A stretch of 5,489 nt of DNA from Erysipelothrix rhusiopathiae (GTDB lineage: Bacteria; Bacillota_I; Bacilli_A; Erysipelotrichales; Erysipelotrichaceae), in NCBI GenBank assembly GCA_902797585.1, contig CADBTK010000026.1:1-5489 (forward strand), read 5' to 3'. Positions within the stretch are counted from its first letter, which is position 1, and each line of letters begins with the position of its first letter. Of this stretch, positions 1 through 5,489 are shown one piece after another. A model generated the notes under the pieces. That model had not been told where the DNA came from and ran no database searches. It worked only from the letters and a program-made list of their open reading frames with translations. A program made the position numbers and the translations under genes.

Positions 1-848
1 CGACCATCGTTAGAAATTCCACTCAATCCTAACATTCCAGATTTTTTGTTTAAGATGTCATCCATTTCATCCACTGTATATCCATGTTTTTTCATCAAGT
101 ATAAAACGATTGATGGATCTAAATCTCCACAACGAGTTCCCATCATAACTCCAGCAATTGGAGTAAATCCCATACTAGTCATGAAAGATTTTCCTTCTTT
201 TACTGCAGTAATACTAGCTCCATTTCCTAAGTGACAAGTAATGATATTCATATCTTCTTGTTTCTTTCCTTGGATTTCGGCCAAACGACGAGTCAAGTAT
301 TCATGACTGGTACCATGTGCTCCATAACGACGAATTTGATCATTTTCATAATATTCGTATGGAATTGGGTAAATCGCATTTTCCATTGGAATTGTTTGGT
401 GGAATGCCGTATCAAATACAAATGTATGTTTACAATTTGGCAACGCTTCTTTAAAAGAACGAAGTCCTACTAAAGCGGCTGGATTGTGAAGTGGCGCTAA
501 GTGAGAAACAGATTCTACTTTTTTCTCTACTTCATCATTCACCGCTACCGAACAAGAATAAGATCCTCCTTGAACAACACGGTGACCAATCGCTTTAATA
601 TCTTCTAATTGATCAACGACTTTTTTATCTACCAATTCTTTCATCAATTTTTCAACCGCTTGTCCGTGGTCTAAAATTGGCATTACATCTTTGATTTTTT
701 CATCGTTTACTTCCATTCCGAAAATAGCATCTTCTAATCCAATACGTTCAATATTTCCTGTAGCCAAAACTTCTTCCTCAGGCATTTTGAATACACGGAA
801 TTTTAGTGATGAACTCCCGGCGTTTACACTCATTACAATAGTTGACAT
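1..848 (-). CDS. ackA: Acetate kinase, N-terminal 282 residues (3' end outside window)
   Basis: Acetate kinase interconverts acetate + ATP and acetyl phosphate + ADP in the cytoplasm. In fermenters it usually works with phosphotransacetylase (Pta) to make ATP. I translated this gene directly; the reading frame is open from ATG (846-848) to the window edge. Visible family motifs, numbered from that ATG: nucleotide/acetate-site NAGSSSLKF (9-17), GHRVV (88-92, Arg90), LAPLHNP (117-123, His121), VFDTAFHQT (144-152, Asp146), RRYGAHGTSH (173-182, His178), HLGNGASI (206-213) and MGTRCGDLDPS (236-246, Arg239). These correspond to the catalytic Arg91, His123, Asp148, His180 and Arg241 of the Methanosarcina enzyme. 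Family members are about 400 residues, so roughly 115 C-terminal residues, including the metal-binding Glu, are off-window. Odd points: RVVHGG reads RVVQGG (Gln93), and HGTSH is preceded by Ala rather than the usual Phe. The first ATG is chosen because a strong AGGAGGT lies 4-5 bases upstream; Met6 has no such site. It starts 9 bases after ylxM. All nine Arg codons are CGT and no ATA codon is used, suggesting high expression. Confidence 0.97.
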   Translation of the reverse strand, partial: MSTIVMSVNAGSSSLKFRVFKMPEEEVLATGNIERIGLEDAIFGMEVNDEKIKDVMPILDHGQAVEKLMKELVDKKVVDQLEDIKAIGHRVVQGGSYSCSVAVNDEVEKKVESVSHLAPLHNPAALVGLRSFKEALPNCKHTFVFDTAFHQTIPMENAIYPIPYEYYENDQIRRYGAHGTSHEYLTRRLAEIQGKKQEDMNIITCHLGNGASITAVKEGKSFMTSMGFTPIAGVMMGTRCGDLDPSIVLYLMKKHGYTVDEMDDILNKKSGMLGLSGISNDG

Positions 849-852
849 AATA

Positions 853-859
853 ACCTCCT
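853..859 (-). promoter_or_regulatory. Ribosome binding site of ackA, overlapping the ylxM stop codon
   Basis: On the minus strand the sequence reads TAGGAGGTTATTATG. AGGAGGT is a near-perfect match to the anti-Shine-Dalgarno, with about 4-5 bases before the ATG. The TAG at its 5' edge (858-860) is the ylxM stop, so ribosomes ending ylxM stop on the ackA initiation site. This fixes the ackA start and suggests translational coupling. Confidence 0.9.
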
Positions 860-1139
860 ATAATTCTTCTTGTATCTTGTCATACTCTTTATTTTGTAAG
901 TGATTAAGAATGCGTTCTTTCTTTTTGACATATCCAATCACTTGTTCATACTCTTCTAGTTGTCGTGTCGCTCGATTGACTGTATCACTTACCGCAGCAC
1001 GACTGATTCCACATTCTTGACTAATCTCAAAATAGGATAAATCTTCTTGATAATAATATTCCATAATTTCTTGTTGGCGATCGGTTAATAAACCACCATA
1101 CACATCCAACAAGTCATTCACTTGAATTTTATCCTTCAT
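858..1139 (-). CDS. ylxM: YlxM/p13-like helix-turn-helix protein of the SRP operon
   Basis: This small cytoplasmic protein (93 aa) belongs to the YlxM (UPF0122) family, which resembles sigma-factor region 4. Homologues are typically around 105-115 residues and are encoded beside ftsY and ffh in Firmicutes; from memory, a streptococcal YlxM was reported to affect SRP GTPase activity. What I see: an N-terminal segment with LLDVYGGLLTDRQQEIMEYY (10-29), matching the family pattern 'FYxxLLTxKQxxYMxLYY', then a helix-turn-helix at about 34-65 (LSYFEISQECGISRAAVSDT at 34-53), and a charged C-terminal helix (60-93). The start overlaps the end of ftsY by 11 bases and its stop lies inside the ackA ribosome binding site. 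Its ribosome binding site looks weak, so expression may depend on coupling to ftsY. What is unusual is that ffh, the normal next gene, does not follow. Family assignment is firm; the molecular role is less so. Confidence 0.9.
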   Translation of the reverse strand: MKDKIQVNDLLDVYGGLLTDRQQEIMEYYYQEDLSYFEISQECGISRAAVSDTVNRATRQLEEYEQVIGYVKKKERILNHLQNKEYDKIQEEL

Positions 1140-2097
1140 TTTGTTCTATCCCTTTTGTGATTCCCATGATGTAACTAGAGATATCAAATGGACGTAAATC
1201 TTCAGGTTTTTCTCCTAGACCTAAGAATCGAACTGGTAAACCCAATTGGTCACGAATGGCTAATACCACTCCCCCTTTGGCCGTTCCATCCATTTTCGTT
1301 AAAATGATTCCTGAAACATTGGTAGCTTCCATAAAGACTTGCGCTTGGCTTAATCCATTTTGTCCAGTTGTAGCATCTAGGACCAACCACACTTCATGTG
1401 GAGCTCCTTCAATTTCTCTTCCTACAACACGTGTCATCTTTTCTAACTCTTTCATTAAGTTGGTTTTATTTTGAAGACGACCGGCCGTATCACAAATTAA
1501 GATTTCAATTTCATTTTCTTTGGCATATCGACAGGCATCGACTAAGACACTGGCAGGGTCTTGATTTGGTTGCCCTTTAATACATGGACAATTCAATCGA
1601 TTAGCCCATTGTTCAATTTGATCAACAGCTCCTGCACGGAATGTATCGGCTGCAGCAACCGCTACTTTGACATCTAACTTTTGATAGAAATCAATTAGCT
1701 TTGCGGTAGTCGTAGTTTTCCCTGAGCCATTGACTCCAACCATTAGAAAAACCGTTGGTCCATCAATGTTATATTGAATATAATTATCTTTTTCTTCGTC
1801 ATAGAAATCATACAAAATGGAAATGAAGTAATCTTCCATAGAATCATAATTTTTTAATTCTTTTCCATTGGCTTCAAAAGCATCTACAATCTTTTGCGCT
1901 GTATGAATTCCTACATCGCTTTCTAAAAGTATGACCATTATTTCTTCTAGCAATTCTTCATCAATTCCGCGGTAAGAATTGGATAAAGCACGAATGCGAT
2001 CTCCAAAACTACGACGTGATTTATCTAATCCAGATAAGTAAATATCTTTATCTTTATTCTTTGAGAAGTTCTCATTTACTTTTTTAAATAAAGCCAT
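1129..2097 (-). CDS. ftsY: Signal recognition particle receptor FtsY (SRP GTPase)
   Basis: FtsY is the membrane-associated receptor that docks Ffh-ribosome complexes; paired GTP hydrolysis by FtsY and Ffh hands nascent membrane proteins to the Sec translocon. The protein is complete at 322 aa. Domains: a short basic N-terminus (MALFKKV, 1-7) probably contributing to membrane contact; the helical N domain (about 25-105, with LLEEIMVILLESDVG at 49-63); and the NG GTPase domain. GTPase motifs: G1 GVNGSGKTTT (121-130), the SRP-specific insertion box DTFRAGAVDQ (151-160), G3 DTAGRLQNK (203-211), G4 TKMDGTAKGG (267-276) and G5 GLGEKPEDLRPF (293-304). RLQNK and TAKGG favour FtsY over Ffh, and there is no methionine-rich M domain. 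The long acidic A domain of E. coli FtsY is absent, as in most Firmicutes. TKMD instead of the usual TKLD and GSGK instead of GVGK/GTGK are mild variations. The ATG overlaps the smc stop by one base and has a strong Shine-Dalgarno. Confidence 0.97.
   Translation of the reverse strand: MALFKKVNENFSKNKDKDIYLSGLDKSRRSFGDRIRALSNSYRGIDEELLEEIMVILLESDVGIHTAQKIVDAFEANGKELKNYDSMEDYFISILYDFYDEEKDNYIQYNIDGPTVFLMVGVNGSGKTTTTAKLIDFYQKLDVKVAVAAADTFRAGAVDQIEQWANRLNCPCIKGQPNQDPASVLVDACRYAKENEIEILICDTAGRLQNKTNLMKELEKMTRVVGREIEGAPHEVWLVLDATTGQNGLSQAQVFMEATNVSGIILTKMDGTAKGGVVLAIRDQLGLPVRFLGLGEKPEDLRPFDISSYIMGITKGIEQNEG
1149..1156 (-). promoter_or_regulatory. Weak ribosome binding site of ylxM, inside the ftsY 3' end
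   Basis: The minus strand upstream of the ylxM ATG reads AAAAGGGATAGAACAAAATG. The only purine-rich candidate is AAGGGA, about 10 bases from the start and inside the ftsY coding sequence. It is clearly poorer than the sites of ftsY and ackA, in keeping with translation coupled to ftsY through the 11-base overlap. Confidence 0.5.
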
Positions 2098-5030
2098 TAG
2101 TTAGAGACCTCCTTTTCTGTGTAACTTACAGCATCTTTTAATTCCACTTTCAACAATTGGCTAACACCATCTTGTTGCATCGTAACTCCATACAACGTAT
2201 CGCATTTTTCCATTGTTCCTGGACGGTGTGTCACAACAATAAATTGAGATTGCCCACGGAAGTTTCCAATGTATCGTGCAAAACGTTCTACATTGGCTTG
2301 GTCTAATGCAGCTTCTACCTCATCAAAGATACATAGCGGCATTGTTCTAGCTTGTAGTATCGCAAATAAGACACTGATGGCAATCAAAGCTTTTTCTCCA
2401 CCAGAGAATGTTTGAATGTTTTTAACCATTTTACCTGGAGGCTGAACGTCAATATCAATCCCTGTATTTAATACATCATCAGGATCTACCATAGATAGTT
2501 TCGCTCGTCCCCCTCCAAACATCGATTGGAAGACTTGGTTCAATTCTTTATTAATTTTATTGAACATATCTGTGAATTGAACTTTCATGGTTTCGTCCAT
2601 TTCATCAATCGCATCTAGGATTTGAGCACTGGCTTTTTCTAAATCTTCTTTTTGGTGAATTAAGAAAGAATAACGTTCATTCAATTCATCAAATTGTTCC
2701 GGTGCATCCAAGTTCACATTTCCTAAAGAAGCAATTTGTTGGCGCAATAAGTTTACTTGATCACGAGATTTTTTAATATCAATTTCTTCTTTTTGCGTAG
2801 AAGCATATTCATATGTCATTTGGTAATCGGAGTTCAAACGCATTAAGGCATTATCCAATTGCGTTTTATATTTGGTTTGCGCTACATCCAAGTTATGAAT
2901 ATCTTGTTGTAAAGAATTCAAATCTCTACGCATCGTACGCATTTGGTTTTCCAATTGTTCAACTTTTTCCCCTGTATCAAAACGCTGTTGGCGCATTGTT
3001 TGTAAGTTGGATGTCAAATCATCGATTTTGGCATGCATCTTACTCATCGCAACGACAATTTCATCTTGACTGCTCTCAATCGAATCAATATCATCTGGAG
3101 AAATTTCTTGATATTCTGCTCGATAACTTTCGTATTTTTCTTTTTTCACTTCGTATACGTTTTCTAATTTTGCTAAATTGACTTGATAACGCACACAAGT
3201 ATCATTTTCTTGTTGTGCATCGCGTTGTAATTGACGTACACGGTTTTCCAAATCAGAAACAACACTTTGTTGGCTGGTTAATTGTTCTGTGATCGTTTCT
3301 AATTCTTGACGCATCGTAACGGGTGAACTTTGGTTTTTCCCTCGTCCTCCGGTCATACTACCACCGGTATGAACGATGTCTCCATCCAAGGTCACGATTT
3401 TTAAACGATGTTCTAAACGTTTAGCACATTCGTTGGCATTTTCTAATGTATCTACCACTATTACATTTCCTAATAATCGATCACGGACATCATTATATTT
3501 CTCATGACAAGTGACACATTCACTAGCCAATCCAATATATCCTTTGGATTGCTCAGCTACAAAGACTTGTTGATTAGAAGCAAAACGTGGTTTACATACT
3601 GTCATTGGTAAGAATGTTGCACGACCACTTTGGTTTTTCTTTAAAAAGCCAATCGCATAACGAGCACTTTCTTCATTGGCTGTTACAATTTGATACATAC
3701 TTCCACCAAGCGCTGCTTGAATAGCTTGGGCTTTATCTTTATCCGCTACTAATAATTCACTGACAACTCCTTCAATTCCATGAAGCGATTGTTTAGCTTC
3801 CATAATGGAGCGAACTCCTGCTTGATTTTGGAATGGTTGACGGATCATATTTTCCAATACGTGTTTACGATTCGACAATCGTTGATAAGATGCTTGTTCT
3901 TGAGTCAATTTATGCGAAAGTTGACTTAACTCTTGGTTTATCTTATCTAAGTTGGATTGATGTAATTTTGATTCTGTTTGCATCAATTCCAAACGTGATT
4001 TACGATCTTCAAATTCATATTGGGCATCTTGAAGTAATTGCACCAATTGTTCTCGTCGCTCTTGTTTTCCTGCTTGGCTTAATGCATATTTACGCTTTTC
4101 ATCAATTTCAATCTTACGTTTTTCCAATTGATAAGAATCAGTCATAGCGCGTGTATATTGCCCTTGTAAATCATTAATCTTGGCATCCATTTCATACATT
4201 TCTTTACGCAATACAACCACTTGTTCATCCAATTGATCCACTTGTTTTTCTTGTGTCAATTGATCGGATTGTTTGATTATTAAATCTTTTTGAATTTGAT
4301 TGATTTGTTCATTATAAGTATCAATCTCTTCTACCAAAACACTAATTTCAATTTTAGATAATTCATCTTTTAAACCAATATATTCTTTCGCCTTTTTGGC
4401 TTGTCTTTCTAATGGTCCTAATTGACGCTTTAATTCATCTAAAATATCTTGTAGACGATCTAAGTTTGCTTGGGTTTGTTCCAATTTACGCAAAGAGATT
4501 TGTTTACGCTTTTTATATTTAGCCACTCCTGCTGCTTCTTCAAATAAAGAACGTCTTTCTTCTGGTTTCGCATCAGCAAAAGAGGAGATATTCCCTTGGG
4601 TAATAATACTCAAAGAATCTCTTCCTAAACCAGTATCCATCACTAAATCATTAATATCTTTTAATCGGCATGGAGTTTTATTGATGAAGTAACTTGCTTC
4701 GTTGGTAGAACGTTGAAGTTGACGAGTAATTTCAATTTCTTCAAATTCAGAATCAAAGACTTTATTGGCATTATCAAAAACCAAGGTAACCTTGGCAATG
4801 TTGACAGGTCGTCTATATTCACTTCCAGAAAAAATTATATCGGACATACTTGTCCCTGAACGAAGGGATTTTACACTTTGTTCTCCTAATACCCAACGAA
4901 TGGCATCGTTGACATTACTTTTTCCACATCCATTAGGACCAACAATCCCTGTTATATCGTGATCAAATTGAATAATTGTTTTATCCGCAAAGCTTTTAAA
5001 TCCTTGCAGTTCAATTCGCTTTAAAAACAT
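2097..5030 (-). CDS. smc: Chromosome segregation/condensation ATPase SMC, short-armed
   Basis: SMC dimerises and, with the kleisin ScpA and ScpB (not in this window), extrudes DNA loops to organise and separate chromosomes. The protein is complete at 977 aa. N-terminal half-head: KSFADKT (12-18), Walker A GPNGCGKSN (31-39), DAIRWVLGEQ (42-51), Arg57 in the R-loop, Q-loop SIITQGNIS (141-149), EEAAGVAKYKKRK (164-176). Coiled arm about 175-400, including the family motif PLERQAKKAKEY (206-217). Hinge about 415-565: GVVSELL (421-427), GRATFLPM (469-476), LLGNVIVVDT (519-528), GGSMTGG (556-562). Return arm about 570-800, then SLGNVNLDAPE (768-778). C-terminal half-head: ABC signature FSGGEKALIA (875-884), Walker B PLCIFDEVEAALD (898-910, Asp903, Glu904), THRPGTM (934-940), LYGVTMQ (946-952). 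All catalytic elements are present, so it should be active. It is about 200 residues shorter than the usual ~1,180 aa, the loss being spread over both arms. Cys35 in Walker A (often Ser) and a CxxC in the hinge (505-508) are minor oddities. It follows the guanylate-kinase-like gene by 27 bases and overlaps ftsY by one. Confidence 0.97.
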   Translation of the reverse strand: MFLKRIELQGFKSFADKTIIQFDHDITGIVGPNGCGKSNVNDAIRWVLGEQSVKSLRSGTSMSDIIFSGSEYRRPVNIAKVTLVFDNANKVFDSEFEEIEITRQLQRSTNEASYFINKTPCRLKDINDLVMDTGLGRDSLSIITQGNISSFADAKPEERRSLFEEAAGVAKYKKRKQISLRKLEQTQANLDRLQDILDELKRQLGPLERQAKKAKEYIGLKDELSKIEISVLVEEIDTYNEQINQIQKDLIIKQSDQLTQEKQVDQLDEQVVVLRKEMYEMDAKINDLQGQYTRAMTDSYQLEKRKIEIDEKRKYALSQAGKQERREQLVQLLQDAQYEFEDRKSRLELMQTESKLHQSNLDKINQELSQLSHKLTQEQASYQRLSNRKHVLENMIRQPFQNQAGVRSIMEAKQSLHGIEGVVSELLVADKDKAQAIQAALGGSMYQIVTANEESARYAIGFLKKNQSGRATFLPMTVCKPRFASNQQVFVAEQSKGYIGLASECVTCHEKYNDVRDRLLGNVIVVDTLENANECAKRLEHRLKIVTLDGDIVHTGGSMTGGRGKNQSSPVTMRQELETITEQLTSQQSVVSDLENRVRQLQRDAQQENDTCVRYQVNLAKLENVYEVKKEKYESYRAEYQEISPDDIDSIESSQDEIVVAMSKMHAKIDDLTSNLQTMRQQRFDTGEKVEQLENQMRTMRRDLNSLQQDIHNLDVAQTKYKTQLDNALMRLNSDYQMTYEYASTQKEEIDIKKSRDQVNLLRQQIASLGNVNLDAPEQFDELNERYSFLIHQKEDLEKASAQILDAIDEMDETMKVQFTDMFNKINKELNQVFQSMFGGGRAKLSMVDPDDVLNTGIDIDVQPPGKMVKNIQTFSGGEKALIAISVLFAILQARTMPLCIFDEVEAALDQANVERFARYIGNFRGQSQFIVVTHRPGTMEKCDTLYGVTMQQDGVSQLLKVELKDAVSYTEKEVSN
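2107..2114 (-). promoter_or_regulatory. Ribosome binding site of ftsY within the smc 3' end
   Basis: The minus strand reads AAGGAGGT, nine bases, then ATG. This perfect Shine-Dalgarno doubles as the codons for Lys-Glu-Val near the SMC C-terminus (TEKEVSN). It fixes the ftsY start, which overlaps the smc stop as TAATG, a typical termination-reinitiation arrangement. Confidence 0.9.
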
Positions 5031-5034
5031 AACT

Positions 5035-5046
5035 TCACCAACTCCT
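5035..5046 (-). promoter_or_regulatory. Ribosome binding site of smc (two overlapping options)
   Basis: The gap upstream of smc reads TTTAGGAGTTGGTGAAGTT before the ATG. AGGAG (5042-5046) sits 11 bases from the start, slightly far, and GGTGA (5035-5039) sits 4 bases away, slightly close; both pair with the anti-Shine-Dalgarno. Either supports the ATG at 5028-5030, which also gives the standard SMC N-terminus (MFLKRIELQGFKSF). I see no -10/-35 pair or hairpin in the 27-base gap. Confidence 0.6.
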
Positions 5047-5057
5047 AAACGATACTA

Positions 5058-5489
5058 TTATACACTATTTCCCTTGGCTTGACAGAGGTTTCGAATATGA
5101 TTGAACGATTGAAAAACATCATTAATCTCTTGGTTAGCATCAATCCAATAATCACAATGCTTCTTTAATAAATATTCTTTTCTTTCATAATAGTTTTCAA
5201 TTCGTCTTTTTATTGATTCTTGACTATCCCCTCTTTTTTTCATGCGATCAATAGAAGTATCTATATCAATAACTAAGGCAATAGAAACAACTTGTTTTGG
5301 ATATAGTTTTTTTAATGCTTGTACACCATTTAAATCTAAGACTACACATAGTTCTTGATATTGGGAAAGTTTCATTTGCACTTCTTCCTTTTTTAATCCA
5401 TGCAAAATACCTGCATATTCACTATATTCAATATAGTCATCCGTATTAAAATCACTCTTATCAACAAAGTAATAATCTTTTCCTTCCAC
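5058..5489 (-). CDS. Guanylate kinase-like protein, C-terminal 143-144 codons (5' end outside window)
   Basis: Guanylate kinase phosphorylates GMP to GDP with ATP. This fragment fits that fold from the GMP-binding domain onward. The first visible codon is GTG at the very edge, but it belongs to the internal motif VEGKDYYFV (compare VxGxDYxFV in Gmk), so it is read as Val and not a start; about 45-50 residues with the P-loop are off-window. Seen, numbered from that Val: GKDYYFV (3-9), IEYSEYAG (20-27, Glu21 matching the GMP-contacting Glu), LDLNGVQALKK (51-61, Asp52 matching the conserved IDVQG Asp), the lid RGDSQESIKRRIENY (86-100), and HCDYWIDANQE (111-121), matching the usual FDYVIxN strand. 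The GMP loop normally reads GxxYG(S/T) but here is GILHGL (27-32), so Tyr becomes His and Ser/Thr becomes Leu. This suggests a divergent paralogue, possibly with altered substrate or activity, so I give no gene symbol. Rare codons (AGA, ATA, GGG) appear, unlike in ackA. It lies 27 bases upstream of smc, where rnc is commonly found. Confidence 0.78.
   Translation of the reverse strand: MEGKDYYFVDKSDFNTDDYIEYSEYAGILHGLKKEEVQMKLSQYQELCVVLDLNGVQALKKLYPKQVVSIALVIDIDTSIDRMKKRGDSQESIKRRIENYYERKEYLLKKHCDYWIDANQEINDVFQSFNHIRNLCQAKGNSV

Noticed and set aside
842..864. Plus-strand TTGACA (842-847) and TATAAT (859-864), perfect sigma-70 boxes across the ylxM-ackA junction.
   Set aside because: The spacing is only 11 bases instead of about 17, and the strand is antisense to both genes. 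The boxes are explained as the reverse complement of the ackA start codons and the ylxM end.
849..960. Possible internal promoter for ackA on the minus strand inside ylxM (best try: TATGAC with TTAATC 17 bases upstream).
   Set aside because: The boxes match only about 4 of 6 and 3 of 6 positions, which is expected by chance in AT-rich DNA. Codon use hints at separate ackA control, but the sequence alone does not support a promoter call.
2813..3181. Plus-strand open frame of 122 codons, and other plus-strand frames at 46-473, 691-903, 1256-1580, 3833-4147 and 4765-4962.
   Set aside because: All lie antisense inside strongly recognised genes, show no family motifs and lack convincing ribosome binding sites; they are shadows of the real frames.
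2097..5030. SMC shortness as a sign of a frameshift, internal deletion or pseudogene.
   Set aside because: The frame is intact from ATG to TAA and both half-heads, the hinge, Q-loop, signature and Walker motifs are all present, so the length reflects compact arms and not decay.
5031..5057. Terminator or promoter between the guanylate-kinase-like gene and smc.
   Set aside because: The 27-base gap contains no inverted repeat with a T-run and no -10/-35 pair, only Shine-Dalgarno-like sequence.
5487..5489. GTG at the window edge as a start codon for the guanylate-kinase-like gene.
   Set aside because: It falls inside the conserved VxGxDYxFV motif and would remove the P-loop, so it is an internal Val codon of a gene truncated by the window.

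Overview
The window is gene-dense, low-GC bacterial DNA (about 35-38% G+C by eye). All five genes lie on the minus strand, so transcription runs from base 5489 towards base 1. In transcription order they are: the 3' part of a guanylate-kinase-family gene (cut by the right edge), smc, ftsY, ylxM, and the 5' two thirds of ackA (cut by the left edge). A smc-ftsY-ylxM run, AGGAGG-type ribosome binding sites, AT-rich codons and standard stops (TAA/TAG, Trp as TGG) point to a low-GC Firmicute. The SMC protein is unusually short (977 aa), a size I associate with Mollicutes, so an Erysipelotrichia-like relative of the Mollicutes is my best guess. This is inference; no rRNA or other marker is present to settle it.

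Layout. Right end (5058-5489): C-terminal part of a guanylate-kinase-fold protein, lacking its P-loop only because the window stops there, with an altered GMP-binding loop. After a 27-base gap comes smc (2097-5030), complete, with both ATPase half-heads, hinge and two shortened coiled-coil arms. smc and ftsY overlap by one base (TAATG). ftsY (1129-2097) is a compact SRP receptor without a long acidic N-terminal region. ftsY and ylxM overlap by 11 bases. ylxM (858-1139) is the small helix-turn-helix SRP-associated protein. Its TAG stop is part of the Shine-Dalgarno sequence of ackA (1-848), acetate kinase.

The largest gap is 27 bases, and I see no terminator hairpin or convincing promoter inside the block, so the five genes look like one operon. 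Chromosome organisation (SMC), co-translational membrane targeting (FtsY, YlxM) and a core energy enzyme (AckA) would then share a transcript. The two ends differ from the textbook Firmicute order rnc-smc-ftsY-ylxM-ffh: a guanylate-kinase-like gene stands where rnc is expected and ackA where ffh is expected. The genes are mostly well-known housekeeping families. I do not see a new defence, mobile or RNA system here; the points of interest are the neighbourhood, the short SMC arms and the divergent guanylate-kinase-like protein.
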